From Brevundimonas sp. PAMC22021 (lineage in GTDB: Bacteria > Pseudomonadota > Alphaproteobacteria > Caulobacterales > Caulobacteraceae), in assembly GCF_019443405.1 (NCBI RefSeq), contig NZ_CP080376.1:620001-684000 (forward strand): DNA of 64,000 bases, read 5' to 3'. Below, piece after piece: positions 33,431 through 41,401 of this stretch (its first letter is position 1; every line of letters begins with the position of its first letter). The position numbers were made by a program, and so were the translations under genes. The notes under the pieces are model-generated. The model was given only the letters and a program-made list of their open reading frames with translations. It was not told the origin of the DNA and ran no database searches.

Positions 33431-33843
33431 AGGCCGGGCTGAGGATGCTGACGCCGCTCGGATGGCTGGCCTTGGCTATTGGCGGGATCCTGGTTGTTGC
33501 GGTGCTGGCGGGCGGGCTCGGTTTTAGGTGGGACCCGCTGGGGCTGGACCGGAGGCGACTCGACACAGCCCAGGCGCAGGCGGCGGCGGGTCGCGCAGCA
33601 GAGACGGCGCGACGCCTCGAGCAGCAAGGCGAAGCCACCCAGCAGCGCCGCTTGGACATCTTCAACGACACCACGACCCAGGCGGCGCGCGCGACCGCGA
33701 CCGCCGTCACTCAGGCCCGGAGCGCCGACGATGCACACACGCCCCTTGATCCCGATCGCCTTCGCCGTCTGCGCGAGCATGACCGCGAGCTGTGCCGCCT
33801 CGCCCCCGATGTCGATGGCTGCGCCGCGCCTGGTCCTGCCTGA
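33427..33843 (+). CDS. Rz-like inner-membrane spanin
   Basis: A 138-residue protein with an N-terminal anchor (about residues 10-30, PLGWLALAIGGILVVAVLAG) and a periplasmic coiled coil rich in Ala, Gln and Arg (about 40-95, ARRLEQQGEATQQRRLDIF), followed by a tail with Cys residues (LCRLAPDVDGC). This is the layout of i-spanins, which fuse inner and outer membranes at the end of lysis. The gene starts on the endolysin stop (ATGA), and an out-of-frame lipoprotein ORF begins inside it, as in classical Rz/Rz1. Confidence 0.8.
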   Translation: MKAGLRMLTPLGWLALAIGGILVVAVLAGGLGFRWDPLGLDRRRLDTAQAQAAAGRAAETARRLEQQGEATQQRRLDIFNDTTTQAARATATAVTQARSADDAHTPLDPDRLRRLREHDRELCRLAPDVDGCAAPGPA

Positions 33844-34066
33844 GGCGGCAAGCCGGCCGTGCGACATGGCCGTGGTGCCCGACGCCGCCACCCTTGCCGA
33901 TCTCGAGACCGCCTATGTTCAGCGAGGCGAGCAACTGGTGCGGTGCGACGGCGCACGGCGACTGGCGGTCGAGACGCTGCTGGCCGAACGATCCATGATG
34001 GACGCCTGGTCAGCCGAGACGAACAAGCCCTCCCGTCGGTGGCGGCCAAGATCGGACGGACACTGA
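33731..34066 (+). CDS. Rz1-like outer-membrane spanin lipoprotein, nested out of frame in Rz
   Basis: A 111-residue ORF starting inside the Rz gene in another frame and running 223 bp past its end. It opens with a signal peptide (MHTRPLIPIAFAVCASM) and a lipobox-like TASC with Cys21 as the predicted lipidation site, then PPMSMAAPRLVLPEAASRPC and a helical region (LADLETAYVQRGEQLV, LAVETLLAERS). Nested, out-of-frame o-spanins are a hallmark of Rz/Rz1 pairs. The lipobox lacks the usual Leu at -3, so lipidation is probable rather than certain. Confidence 0.75.
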   Translation: MHTRPLIPIAFAVCASMTASCAASPPMSMAAPRLVLPEAASRPCDMAVVPDAATLADLETAYVQRGEQLVRCDGARRLAVETLLAERSMMDAWSAETNKPSRRWRPRSDGH

Positions 34067-34187
34067 CGCGTGTTGAGGTCGGCAAGATCTGCCGGGCGGC
34101 GGCGCCTTTTGCCGAGCGTCGCCGAAACTTGCCGAGCGGTCAGTCATCACCATTGTTGAAAAGGCGAAGGTTTCCGTACCGGCGACA

Positions 34188-34202
34188 TGGCGCGCCGCTT
34201 GA
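34188..34202 (+). promoter_or_regulatory. Candidate sigma-54-type promoter of the first flagellin
   Basis: TGGC-N7-TTGA has the GG element and -12 spacing of sigma-54 promoters, but GA replaces the expected GC at -12. It lies about 68 bp before the flagellin ATG. Late flagellar genes in Caulobacter often use sigma-54; this match is imperfect. The rest of 34067-34270 holds no other feature that I see. Confidence 0.25.
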
Positions 34203-34270
34203 AACGGTCGGCGCGAGCATAAGGCTCGGGGCGTCAGAACGGCGCCATTGATCCAGAAGGATGACTACCG

Positions 34271-35293
34271 ATGGCTAACAGCATCAACACCAACTATGGC
34301 GCTTCCGTTGCGCTGCAGAACCTGAACGCGACCAATCGCGCTCTGGAAACCACCCAAGGCCGCATCAACACCGGCAAGGCGATCACCAGCGCCAAGGACA
34401 ATGGCGCGATCTGGTCGATCGCTCAATCGCAGACGGTTCAGATGAACTCGCTGGATGCGGTGAAGCAATCGCTTCAACGCGGTCAGTCGACCATCGACGT
34501 CGCGATGTCGGCCGGCGAGACGGTCAAGGACGTCCTGGGCCAGATGAAGAGCCTGGTTCTGGCGGCTTCGGATCCCAGCGCCGACAAGGCCAGCCTGGAC
34601 GCGTACGAGGAGGACTTCAAGAACCTCGCCAAGCAGATTACGACGACCATTCAGGGCGCCAACTTCAACGGCGTCAACATGATCGCCAACCTGGACGCCA
34701 ACGGCGTCGTGGTGAACAAGTCGGACGCCGCGACCCAGACCGCCACCGGCAAGTCGCTGAAGGCTCTGGCCAGCGCCGATGGCAAGAACGCCATTGAAGT
34801 GACCGGCCTGAACTTCGGCCTGTACACGGCCGATGGCCGCACCGGCACGGTTGCGGGCACCGCGACTGTCGCGGGCGCCGCCGGCAGCGCCACCAACGCC
34901 GGCGCTTCGGGCGTCAAGGTCGCTTCGGACTCCTTCACGGCGGCTCGCACCGCGGCGAAGGTCCACTCCGACGCAGGCCTCGGCACCGCCGCGAACGAAA
35001 CGGCCCGCACGGCGGAATGGTCGAACCTGATGAAGCAGGTCGACGACTCGATCACTTACGTGACGAGCTCGCTGACCAAGCTGGGCACCGGCTCGAAGGC
35101 GCTGGACAACCAGCTGACCTTCACCTCCAAGCTGCAGGACACCCTGGAAACGGGGATCGGCAACCTGGTGGACGCCGACCTGGCCAAGGAAAGCGCCAAG
35201 CTGACGGCCCTGCAAACCAAGCAACAGCTGGGCGTGCAGGCTCTGTCGATCGCGAACTCGTCGAGCTCGGTTCTGCTCAGCCTGTTCCGCTAA
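34271..35293 (+). CDS. Flagellin, first copy
   Basis: A 340-residue filament subunit exported by the flagellar apparatus. The conserved N-terminal helices (ANSINTNYGASVALQNLNAT through about residue 140) and C-terminal helices (about 255-340, LDNQLTFTSKLQDTLETGIG, LQTKQQLGVQALSIANSSSS) are typical of Caulobacterales. Between them is a Gly/Ala/Thr-rich variable insert (about 185-250) that makes the protein longer than Caulobacter flagellins of about 273 residues. AGAAGGATGACTACCG precedes the ATG. A terminator follows, and a second flagellin lies 445 bp downstream. Confidence 0.95.
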   Translation: MANSINTNYGASVALQNLNATNRALETTQGRINTGKAITSAKDNGAIWSIAQSQTVQMNSLDAVKQSLQRGQSTIDVAMSAGETVKDVLGQMKSLVLAASDPSADKASLDAYEEDFKNLAKQITTTIQGANFNGVNMIANLDANGVVVNKSDAATQTATGKSLKALASADGKNAIEVTGLNFGLYTADGRTGTVAGTATVAGAAGSATNAGASGVKVASDSFTAARTAAKVHSDAGLGTAANETARTAEWSNLMKQVDDSITYVTSSLTKLGTGSKALDNQLTFTSKLQDTLETGIGNLVDADLAKESAKLTALQTKQQLGVQALSIANSSSSVLLSLFR

Positions 35294-35302
35294 GGCCTTT
35301 GA

Positions 35303-35330
35303 GGGGGAGGCGGGTTCGCCCGTCTCCCTC
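35303..35330 (+). terminator. Rho-independent terminator after the first flagellin
   Basis: GGGAGGCGGG pairs with CCCGTCTCCC across a TTCG loop (one G-U pair), extended by two flanking pairs, and is followed by TTCTTCCC. It lies just past the flagellin stop. Confidence 0.75.
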
Positions 35331-35377
35331 TTCTTCCCAATCTCTCAAGGGGGCGCGGCCTGGTCGCGCGGAGGATG

Positions 35378-35644
35378 ATGTCAGATCATGTCGCTCCAGT
35401 ACCCAGCGTAACGCCCGCAAACATCCCGGCTTCTCCCGTTCAGGCAATCTCGCCTGCCGCATCCGCCTCGGCCGACGCCGCGCGCTATCGCCTGGTGATC
35501 GAGGCGGCGAACGACGGCTTTGTCTACAAGACCGTGGATCGTCAGACCGGAGAGGTGGTGCGCCAGTGGCCTCGCGAAGAGGTGCAAAAGCTGGCCGACG
35601 ATCCGACCTATCGCCAGGGCCGCATCATCGTCGCCGACGTCTGA
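35378..35644 (+). CDS. flaG: FlaG-family flagellar protein
   Basis: An 88-residue cytoplasmic protein of the FlaG family. The core YRLVIEAANDGFVYKTVDRQ and TGEVVRQWPREEVQKL matches the family pattern V-D-x2-T-G-E-V-x-R-Q-x-P-x-E-E. FlaG proteins affect filament length or assembly in other bacteria. Its position between two flagellin genes supports the call. Of two adjacent ATGs, 35378 has the better spacing from GGAGG. Confidence 0.88.
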   Translation: MSDHVAPVPSVTPANIPASPVQAISPAASASADAARYRLVIEAANDGFVYKTVDRQTGEVVRQWPREEVQKLADDPTYRQGRIIVADV

Positions 35645-35677
35645 TCGGACCAACGCTGACGCCGATGGTTTCCTCGC

Positions 35678-35708
35678 GTTAACCATCTGCACATATTTCG
35701 TGGTTAAC
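35678..35708. promoter_or_regulatory. Inverted repeat upstream of the second flagellin
   Basis: GTTAACCA (35678-35685) and TGGTTAAC (35701-35708) are perfect inverted copies with a 15-base spacer, 30 bp before the flagellin ATG. Each arm contains TTAACCA, resembling CtrA half-sites (TTAACCAT), but the spacing is not the standard TTAA-N7-TTAA. A regulatory site is likely; the regulator is not determined. Confidence 0.45.
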
Positions 35709-35737
35709 GGTCGCCCTACGAAGCTAGGGGCCGGACC

Positions 35738-36781
35738 ATGACCAACAGCGTGAACACCAACCGCTCGGCGCTCGTCGCACTGCAGAACCTCAACGCCACC
35801 AATCGGCAGTTGGACGACACGCAGAGCCGCGTGAACACTGGCAAGGTGATCAACAGCGCCAAGGACAACGGCGCCCTGTGGGCCGTGGCCCAGAACCAGA
35901 CCAACCAGATGAACGCGCTGGAACCGGTGAAGCAGTCGCTTCAGCGGGGGCAATCGACCATCGACGTCGCCATGGCGGCGGGCGATACGGTCAAGGATCT
36001 GCTCAGCCAGATGCGCAACCTGGTGCTCGCGGCCTCCGATCCCAGCGCCGACAAGGCCAGCCTCGACGCCTATGAGGAAGACTTCAAGAACCTGGCGACG
36101 CAGATCAACACCACGATCCAGGGCGCCAGCTTCAACGGCGTCAACATGATCGCCAACCTGGACGCCAACGGCGCGCTTGTCGGCAAGTCGACGGTGGCCA
36201 CCGAGACCGCCACGGGCAAGTCGCTGAAGGCGCTGGCCAGCGCCGACGGCAAGACCACCATCAACGTCGCCGGCGTCAACTTCGGCCTGTACACCACTCA
36301 GAAGGACGCGGGCACGACCACGACGGCCGGCACGGTGACGGGGGCGGGCGCCGCCGGCTCGGCCAGCAATGGCGCGGCCACGGGCATCAAGGTCGCCTCC
36401 GATTCGTTCACAGTCCGTCGCGCCTCGGCGAAGGTCCACAGCGACGATGCGGTGACCACGCCCGCGAACGCCGTGGCCGACGAAACGGCGCGCGCCGGTG
36501 AATGGTCGGCGCTGATGAAGCAGGTCGACGACTCCATCAACTACGTCACCAGCACGCTGACCAAGCTGGGCACCGGCTCGAAGTCGCTGGACAACCAGCT
36601 GCTGTTCACCAGCAAGCTGGCCGACAGTCTGGAAACCGGCATCGGCAATCTGGTGGATGCGGACCTGGCCAAGGAAAGCGCGCGTCTGACCGCGCTGCAG
36701 ACCAAGCAGCAGCTGGGCGTGCAGGCGCTGTCGATCGCAAACGCTGCGCCGCAGACGATCCTGTCGCTGTTCCAGAACTAA
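35738..36781 (+). CDS. Flagellin, second copy
   Basis: A 347-residue flagellin similar along its whole length to the first copy, with near-identical ends (NTNRSALVALQNLNATNRQL; LETGIGNLVDADLAKES; QLGVQALSIANAAPQTILSL). The variable insert differs (GTTTTAGTVTGAGAAGSASN and FTVRRASAKVHSDDAVTTPA), so the two can build filaments with different surfaces. An inverted repeat precedes it. ATG at 35738 follows GGGGCCGGACC. Confidence 0.95.
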   Translation: MTNSVNTNRSALVALQNLNATNRQLDDTQSRVNTGKVINSAKDNGALWAVAQNQTNQMNALEPVKQSLQRGQSTIDVAMAAGDTVKDLLSQMRNLVLAASDPSADKASLDAYEEDFKNLATQINTTIQGASFNGVNMIANLDANGALVGKSTVATETATGKSLKALASADGKTTINVAGVNFGLYTTQKDAGTTTTAGTVTGAGAAGSASNGAATGIKVASDSFTVRRASAKVHSDDAVTTPANAVADETARAGEWSALMKQVDDSINYVTSTLTKLGTGSKSLDNQLLFTSKLADSLETGIGNLVDADLAKESARLTALQTKQQLGVQALSIANAAPQTILSLFQN

Positions 36782-36790
36782 GCCCAACGC

Positions 36791-36805
36791 TTAAGCTGTT
36801 GTTAG
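36791..36805. promoter_or_regulatory. Near-consensus CtrA-like box upstream of the 902-residue gene
   Basis: TTAA-N7-TTAG lies 36 bp before the ATG at 36841, one base from the CtrA consensus TTAA-N7-TTAA. Suggestive only; TTAA is rare in this GC-rich DNA. Confidence 0.3.
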
Positions 36806-36840
36806 AGGTCGTCCCCTAGCGTCGCCGCAGGAGCCGCCCG

Positions 36841-39549
36841 ATGATCAGCAACAGCTATGTTCTGGGCCTGTTCGGCGTTTCGACCAGCGCCGGCGCCTCC
36901 GTGTCCACGGCCGTCCTCGCGGCGGCCGCCAAGCGGCAGCCGACCGCGCCCTGGTCCACGACGGTGGTCAAGACCGAGCAGAGCGAACTGGTGCGCGAGG
37001 CCCTGCGCTCGCGCAGCCTGATCTCCGAATCCGAAGTCGATCTGGACGTCAAAGGCGCCTCGTCCGACTACAGCAAGCTGTTCGCCCTCTATAAGGGCCT
37101 GACCAGCCTGTCGGCGCTGGCTACGCGCGCCGGCGAGGCGGGGGTGACTTCCACCGAACTGGCCCAGCTCAGAAAGCGGTTCGCCTCCGGGCTGGCCGAA
37201 GCCTCCGCCTACGTCGGCGCGGCCTCCATGAAGGAGGTGCGGCTGGTGCAGGGGCTGTCGGCCACCTCCAGCAAGACTACCGCAGGCGTGGAAAAGGCCA
37301 ACGCCGTCTATCAGGGCGCGCCGATCCACAAGGGCTCGGCCAGCGAGCCGGTGAAGGCGTTCGAGGGCGACGTGCGCTTCACCCTGTCGCTGAAGACGGT
37401 CGGCGGGTTGAAGACGCTGGACATCGACCTGGCCAATCTTGGCGACAAGCCGCGCACGATGGATGCGGTGATCGGCCATATCAACGCCAGGCTGGCCGAA
37501 ACCGGCGTGGCCACCCGTCTCGCCAAGCAGCAGATCAAGGCCGAGCCGCGTACGATCGCGGCCGGATCGCAGACCATCACCTTGCCGGCCGGGCCGGATC
37601 AATGGGCGCTGAAGATCAACGGCGTGATCGGCGAAACCCTGACCCTGTCGGCCCCCGAGACCAGCGACGCCGTCTATGTGGTGCAAAAGGCCGGCGCCGG
37701 CGGGACGCAGCAGGTCGTCAAATTCCAGGCGGACGGCGGAACGGCCGACCCGGCGCAGGCCGGCGTCAACTCCACCTTCTGGGTGGAAGGGCAGTCGGGC
37801 CGGACCGACCTGCCCGAAGGCGTCACGGCCGTGCGCGCCAGCGCCACGGCGCCGGACGGCTCGATCTGGATGGTGGCGGACCTCGATCAGGGCCTGGGCG
37901 CCCAGCCGATCAAGGGACAGAGCGATGTCGCCCTGCTGAAGGTCGACAAGGCCGGCAAGGTGATCTCCAGCCAGGTGCTGGGCGCCGCCAGCCAGGCCAA
38001 CGGCTACGCCCTGTCTGTGGCGCCGGATGGTCGGGTGGCCGTCGCCGGATCGGTGATCGGCGCGCTGGACGACGGCAAGAGCGGCGATGCGGCCGGCGTG
38101 GCCGACAGCTTCGTCACCGTGTTCGATGCGAGCGGCAAGGAACAATGGACCCAACGTCGCGGCGCGCGTGCAGCAGACGAGGCGACGGCGGTCTCGTTCG
38201 GCGCCGACGGCGTGGTCTATGTCGCCGGGCGCGCCAAGTCGGCGATGAGCGGGGCCTCGGCCATCGGCGGCTGGGACGGCTATGTGCAGGCCTATTCGTC
38301 GAGACAGGCCAATGCTCTGGCGCCGGTCACCGCCACCAACATCGCCACGCGCCAGTTCGGCTCCACAGGCGACGACTCGGTCCAGGCGATAACCGTCAGC
38401 GGTTCCGACCTCTACACGGCCGGGGTCGAGAACGGACGCGCGGTGGTGCGCCGTTTCACGCTGGACGAGGCGGGTCGTCCGACGCTGGCCTCCATGCGCG
38501 ATCTCGGACAGATGCGCGGCGAGATCGCGGGGCTCGCGGTCGAGACCGGTCGCCTGATCGTCGCCGGCGCCACGACCAACCCTGCACTGGATGCGGGCAC
38601 GATCACCAAGGCGGCGTCCGGCGGCTCGGACGCCTTTGTCGCCAGCCTGTCGACGGACCTCCAGGCCGCGAGCACGGACCGGCTGACCTACTACGGCGGG
38701 GCCGGCGACGACACGGCCGCCGACGTGAAGATCACGAACGGCAAGGTCTGGATCACGGGCGTCGCTGACCGCGCCGCGACCGCAAAGACGACCGATCCGA
38801 CTCGCGCCTATCTGGCCCGGATCGACCCGGACACCGGTACGATCGAATACAGTCGGACCTGGCGGGGCGAGGGTGATCAGGCGACGCCCAGCGCCTTGGC
38901 CGTGGTGGCCGATGGCGCCAGCGTGCTGGACCGCCTTGGCCTTCCCAGCGGCCAGATCGCCCAGTCCGATCCCAAATACCTGACCCTGGCGACGTCGCTG
39001 CGTGTGGGAGACCAGTTCTCGGTCGCCCGCGGCGACGGGCGGGGTCGCGCAACGACCCTCACCATCACCGCCAAGGACACGCTGGAAACCCTGGCCCGGC
39101 GCATCGAGACGGCGGCGGGGCGTCAGGTCAAGGTCGCGGTCACCACCGACAGCACGGTGACCCCGCCGGTGCAGCGCCTGTCGATCACCGGCCTTGCGGA
39201 CAAGGGCGGTGCGATCATCACCTCGGGACCGGCGGGCAAGGACGCGCTCGCAGGCCTGGGTCTCAAGGCCGGCTATGTCGGCTTGAAGGATTTGGACGAC
39301 AAGGATGCGATCGAAACCTTTGGTCTCAACCTGCCGAACACCTTGAGCCTGGATGACGAGGCGGCGGTGAAGTCGGCGTCCGACGCCATCCTCGCGGCCC
39401 TGTCCTCGATCCGTTCGGCCTATCGCTCGCTGGCGCCGCAAAGCGCCACGGCCCCGACCAGCATCGCGACGGGCAGCAGCGCCGGCGCCGCCTACTGGAA
39501 CAGCAAGGCCTCGGCCTATCAGGCGGCGCTCAGCCGGCTGACAGCGTAA
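36841..39549 (+). CDS. Large flagellar-cluster protein with beta-propeller and flagellar-type C-terminus
   Basis: A 902-residue protein with no signal peptide. Residues 1-140 are helical; about 170-290 form a beta region; about 320-650 contain repeated propeller-type blades ending in Y/V-V-A-G/T-G motifs (VYVAGRAKSAMS, LYTAGVENGRAVV, RLIVAGATTNPAL, VWITGVADRA), as in SBBP repeats. About 700-810 reads like the FliD/hook-associated IN region (FSVARGDGRGRATTLTITAK, DTLETLARRIETAA), and the last 60 residues are Ala/Ser-rich helix. With its place after the flagellins this suggests a secreted or cap-like filament partner. The role is inferred. Confidence 0.78.
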   Translation: MISNSYVLGLFGVSTSAGASVSTAVLAAAAKRQPTAPWSTTVVKTEQSELVREALRSRSLISESEVDLDVKGASSDYSKLFALYKGLTSLSALATRAGEAGVTSTELAQLRKRFASGLAEASAYVGAASMKEVRLVQGLSATSSKTTAGVEKANAVYQGAPIHKGSASEPVKAFEGDVRFTLSLKTVGGLKTLDIDLANLGDKPRTMDAVIGHINARLAETGVATRLAKQQIKAEPRTIAAGSQTITLPAGPDQWALKINGVIGETLTLSAPETSDAVYVVQKAGAGGTQQVVKFQADGGTADPAQAGVNSTFWVEGQSGRTDLPEGVTAVRASATAPDGSIWMVADLDQGLGAQPIKGQSDVALLKVDKAGKVISSQVLGAASQANGYALSVAPDGRVAVAGSVIGALDDGKSGDAAGVADSFVTVFDASGKEQWTQRRGARAADEATAVSFGADGVVYVAGRAKSAMSGASAIGGWDGYVQAYSSRQANALAPVTATNIATRQFGSTGDDSVQAITVSGSDLYTAGVENGRAVVRRFTLDEAGRPTLASMRDLGQMRGEIAGLAVETGRLIVAGATTNPALDAGTITKAASGGSDAFVASLSTDLQAASTDRLTYYGGAGDDTAADVKITNGKVWITGVADRAATAKTTDPTRAYLARIDPDTGTIEYSRTWRGEGDQATPSALAVVADGASVLDRLGLPSGQIAQSDPKYLTLATSLRVGDQFSVARGDGRGRATTLTITAKDTLETLARRIETAAGRQVKVAVTTDSTVTPPVQRLSITGLADKGGAIITSGPAGKDALAGLGLKAGYVGLKDLDDKDAIETFGLNLPNTLSLDDEAAVKSASDAILAALSSIRSAYRSLAPQSATAPTSIATGSSAGAAYWNSKASAYQAALSRLTA

Positions 39550-39607
39550 CGGCCGAGCCGCCCCTTTTCGTTTGACGGCGCAGCCTTGGCCGGGGTTATT
39601 GAGCCCC

Positions 39608-40291
39608 ATGGCGAGCCCCAACGACAACCGCATCATTATCGCCATCGGCGCCGGCCTTGTGATCATCGCCGCCATCGTGCTGGCGCTGGTGTTCAGCGGC
39701 GGGGGAGACCAGACGCCGGAAGCGCCGCCGGCCTCTCGCGGCGGCCTGACGGTGGACCTGGCCGAGGCGCCGAGCCTGGAGCCGACGCGCGAACTTCGGT
39801 GTTTCGTCGACGGCCAGTTCGTGGGCATGGCCACCTTGGCCGACTGCGCCCAGCGCAACGGCCTGGCCACCGACGCTCTCGATGTGGGGCTGGATGCGAC
39901 CGGCGCGCTGGCGGCGGCGCCCACGGCGGCCTTTGCGCCTCCGCCGGAGCTGCCCAGCGTCGAGATCGACGAGATGGAGCCTGCGCCCATCGAGGAAAAC
40001 CCCATCCGTCCATCCAATCCTCAGCCCCAGGCGCAGCCCGCCTCGGCCGGTCAGCAGTGCCTGCGTCACACGGGTTCGGATTGGCGCCAGATCTCGTCGG
40101 GCATGAGCCTGAACGCCTGTGTCCAGGCGCTGTATTCGGGCATGTGCGTGCGGCCGGGCGACGCGCAGTACGGCCGCTGGGGCGGCTCAACCCTGCGGTT
40201 GGTGCCGGGCCGGGTCGAACAATCCGGAGACAACGTCCGGTTCCGCACCCTGGCCGAACAGGACCGCAACTGTCAGTTCCCGAGCCTGTAA
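39608..40291 (+). CDS. Single-pass membrane protein of unknown function
   Basis: A 227-residue protein: an N-terminal helix (about residues 8-30, IIIAIGAGLVIIAAIVLALV), a Pro-rich linker, and a C-terminal domain with paired cysteines (QQCLRHTGSDWRQ, LNACVQALYSGMCV) ending CQFPSL. Another Cys pair lies in ELRCFVDGQFVGMATLADC, so disulfides in the periplasm are likely. It precedes a lipoprotein gene by six bases, with which it forms an operon. ATG at 39608 is chosen over a longer frame. Not recognised. Confidence 0.72.
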   Translation: MASPNDNRIIIAIGAGLVIIAAIVLALVFSGGGDQTPEAPPASRGGLTVDLAEAPSLEPTRELRCFVDGQFVGMATLADCAQRNGLATDALDVGLDATGALAAAPTAAFAPPPELPSVEIDEMEPAPIEENPIRPSNPQPQAQPASAGQQCLRHTGSDWRQISSGMSLNACVQALYSGMCVRPGDAQYGRWGGSTLRLVPGRVEQSGDNVRFRTLAEQDRNCQFPSL

Positions 40292-40297
40292 GGACCC

Positions 40298-40726
40298 ATG
40301 CGCGCGCTTCTTCTCGCTTCCCTGCTGCTTTCGGCTCCGCTGGCCCTGTCCGCCTGCGCCAGCTCGAACGAGCCCGACTTCGAGCCGGGCGTCTGCTACC
40401 ACGTCAATCAGGAGACGGGGGCCGAGCTGGCCTACAACATCCTGGTGCGCGACCAGCCGCAGATCGAATACTGCGCGGCGCGGCTGGAGGAGATGCGGGT
40501 GCAGTTCCTGCGCATGGGCGGCTCCAAGCAGGACATCACCGGCGCCTATCAGGGCCGCTACATCTTCATCAACCGCGAGGGCGTCAGCTTCGCCCAGTCG
40601 CTGAACGGCGCCCGCTTCTTCGCCCTGGCGCGGACCGGCGACGGACGGCTGGCGATCCCCGGCGCGATCCAACGCGGCATCGACGGCGCGCCGGTCGCGG
40701 TGGCCGCGCCGCCGGCGCCTCAGTGA
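40298..40726 (+). CDS. Small lipoprotein
   Basis: A 142-residue exported lipoprotein. MRALLLASLLLSAPLALSAC is a clear signal with lipobox LSAC. The mature part has two more cysteines (PGVCYHVNQ, QIEYCAARLEE) and an Ala/Pro-rich tail. Not recognised. Probably an envelope partner of the preceding single-pass protein. Confidence 0.75.
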   Translation: MRALLLASLLLSAPLALSACASSNEPDFEPGVCYHVNQETGAELAYNILVRDQPQIEYCAARLEEMRVQFLRMGGSKQDITGAYQGRYIFINREGVSFAQSLNGARFFALARTGDGRLAIPGAIQRGIDGAPVAVAAPPAPQ

Positions 40727-40743
40727 TCCACATCTGAATGGAC

Positions 40744-40758
40744 GTTCACATTCTGTTC
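40744..40758 (+). promoter_or_regulatory. LexA (SOS) box upstream of ssb
   Basis: GTTC-N7-GTTC matches the alphaproteobacterial LexA operator exactly and lies 83 bp before the ssb ATG. It predicts induction of ssb by DNA damage. Confidence 0.75.
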
Positions 40759-40840
40759 TCGTTGAGCTAGGCTCTCCGAACCCTCATCGACCACGACCCT
40801 GATCGCCCCTCGGCGGCGAACGACGAAAAGGAAGAAAGCC

Positions 40841-41335
40841 ATGGCCGGCAGCGTCAACAAGGTCATCCTCATCGGCAATCTCGGGCGCGACCCCGAAATT
40901 CGTTCCATGCCTAACGGCGATCGCATCGCCAATCTTTCGATCGCCACCTCCGAGACCTGGCGCGACAAGTCCTCGGGCGAGCGCAAGGAAAAGACCGAGT
41001 GGCACCGCGTCGTCGTCTTCAACGACAACATCGTCAAGGTGGTCGAGAACTACGTAAAGAAGGGCTCGACCGTCTACATCGAAGGCGCGCTGCAGACGCG
41101 CAAATGGACCGATCAGCAGGGCGTCGAGAAATACTCCACCGAGATCGTCGTCAGCCGGTTCAAGGGCGAACTGACCATGCTGGGCGGACGCGGTGAAGGC
41201 TCAGGCCAGGGTGGCGGTTATGGCGGCGGTCGCGGCAACGACGACGACTATTCGTCCGGCTTCTCCACCGGCGGCGCCAACAAGCCGTCCGGACCGCGCG
41301 AGAGCTACGACCTGAACGACGACATTCCATTCTGA
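40841..41335 (+). CDS. ssb: Single-stranded DNA-binding protein
   Basis: Coats single-stranded DNA in replication, recombination and repair; homotetramer. In 164 residues the OB fold is complete ([59 protein letters not shown]), then a Gly/Ser-rich flexible tail and the acidic tip DDIPF that binds partner proteins. AAGGAAGAAAGCC precedes the ATG. An SOS box upstream indicates LexA control. Confidence 0.97.
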   Translation: MAGSVNKVILIGNLGRDPEIRSMPNGDRIANLSIATSETWRDKSSGERKEKTEWHRVVVFNDNIVKVVENYVKKGSTVYIEGALQTRKWTDQQGVEKYSTEIVVSRFKGELTMLGGRGEGSGQGGGYGGGRGNDDDYSSGFSTGGANKPSGPRESYDLNDDIPF

Positions 41336-41401
41336 GGCGTGGAAACCTCGGGTCACGCGAAGTGAGCCGACCCGCCGGCCGCGCCGTGGCATAGCAGGGG
41401 A

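Noticed and set aside
36802..40017. 1071-codon open frame on the minus strand
   Set aside because: Antisense to the 902-residue flagellar-cluster gene and its neighbour. Low-complexity Arg/Gly content and no motifs, whereas the sense genes have good structure.
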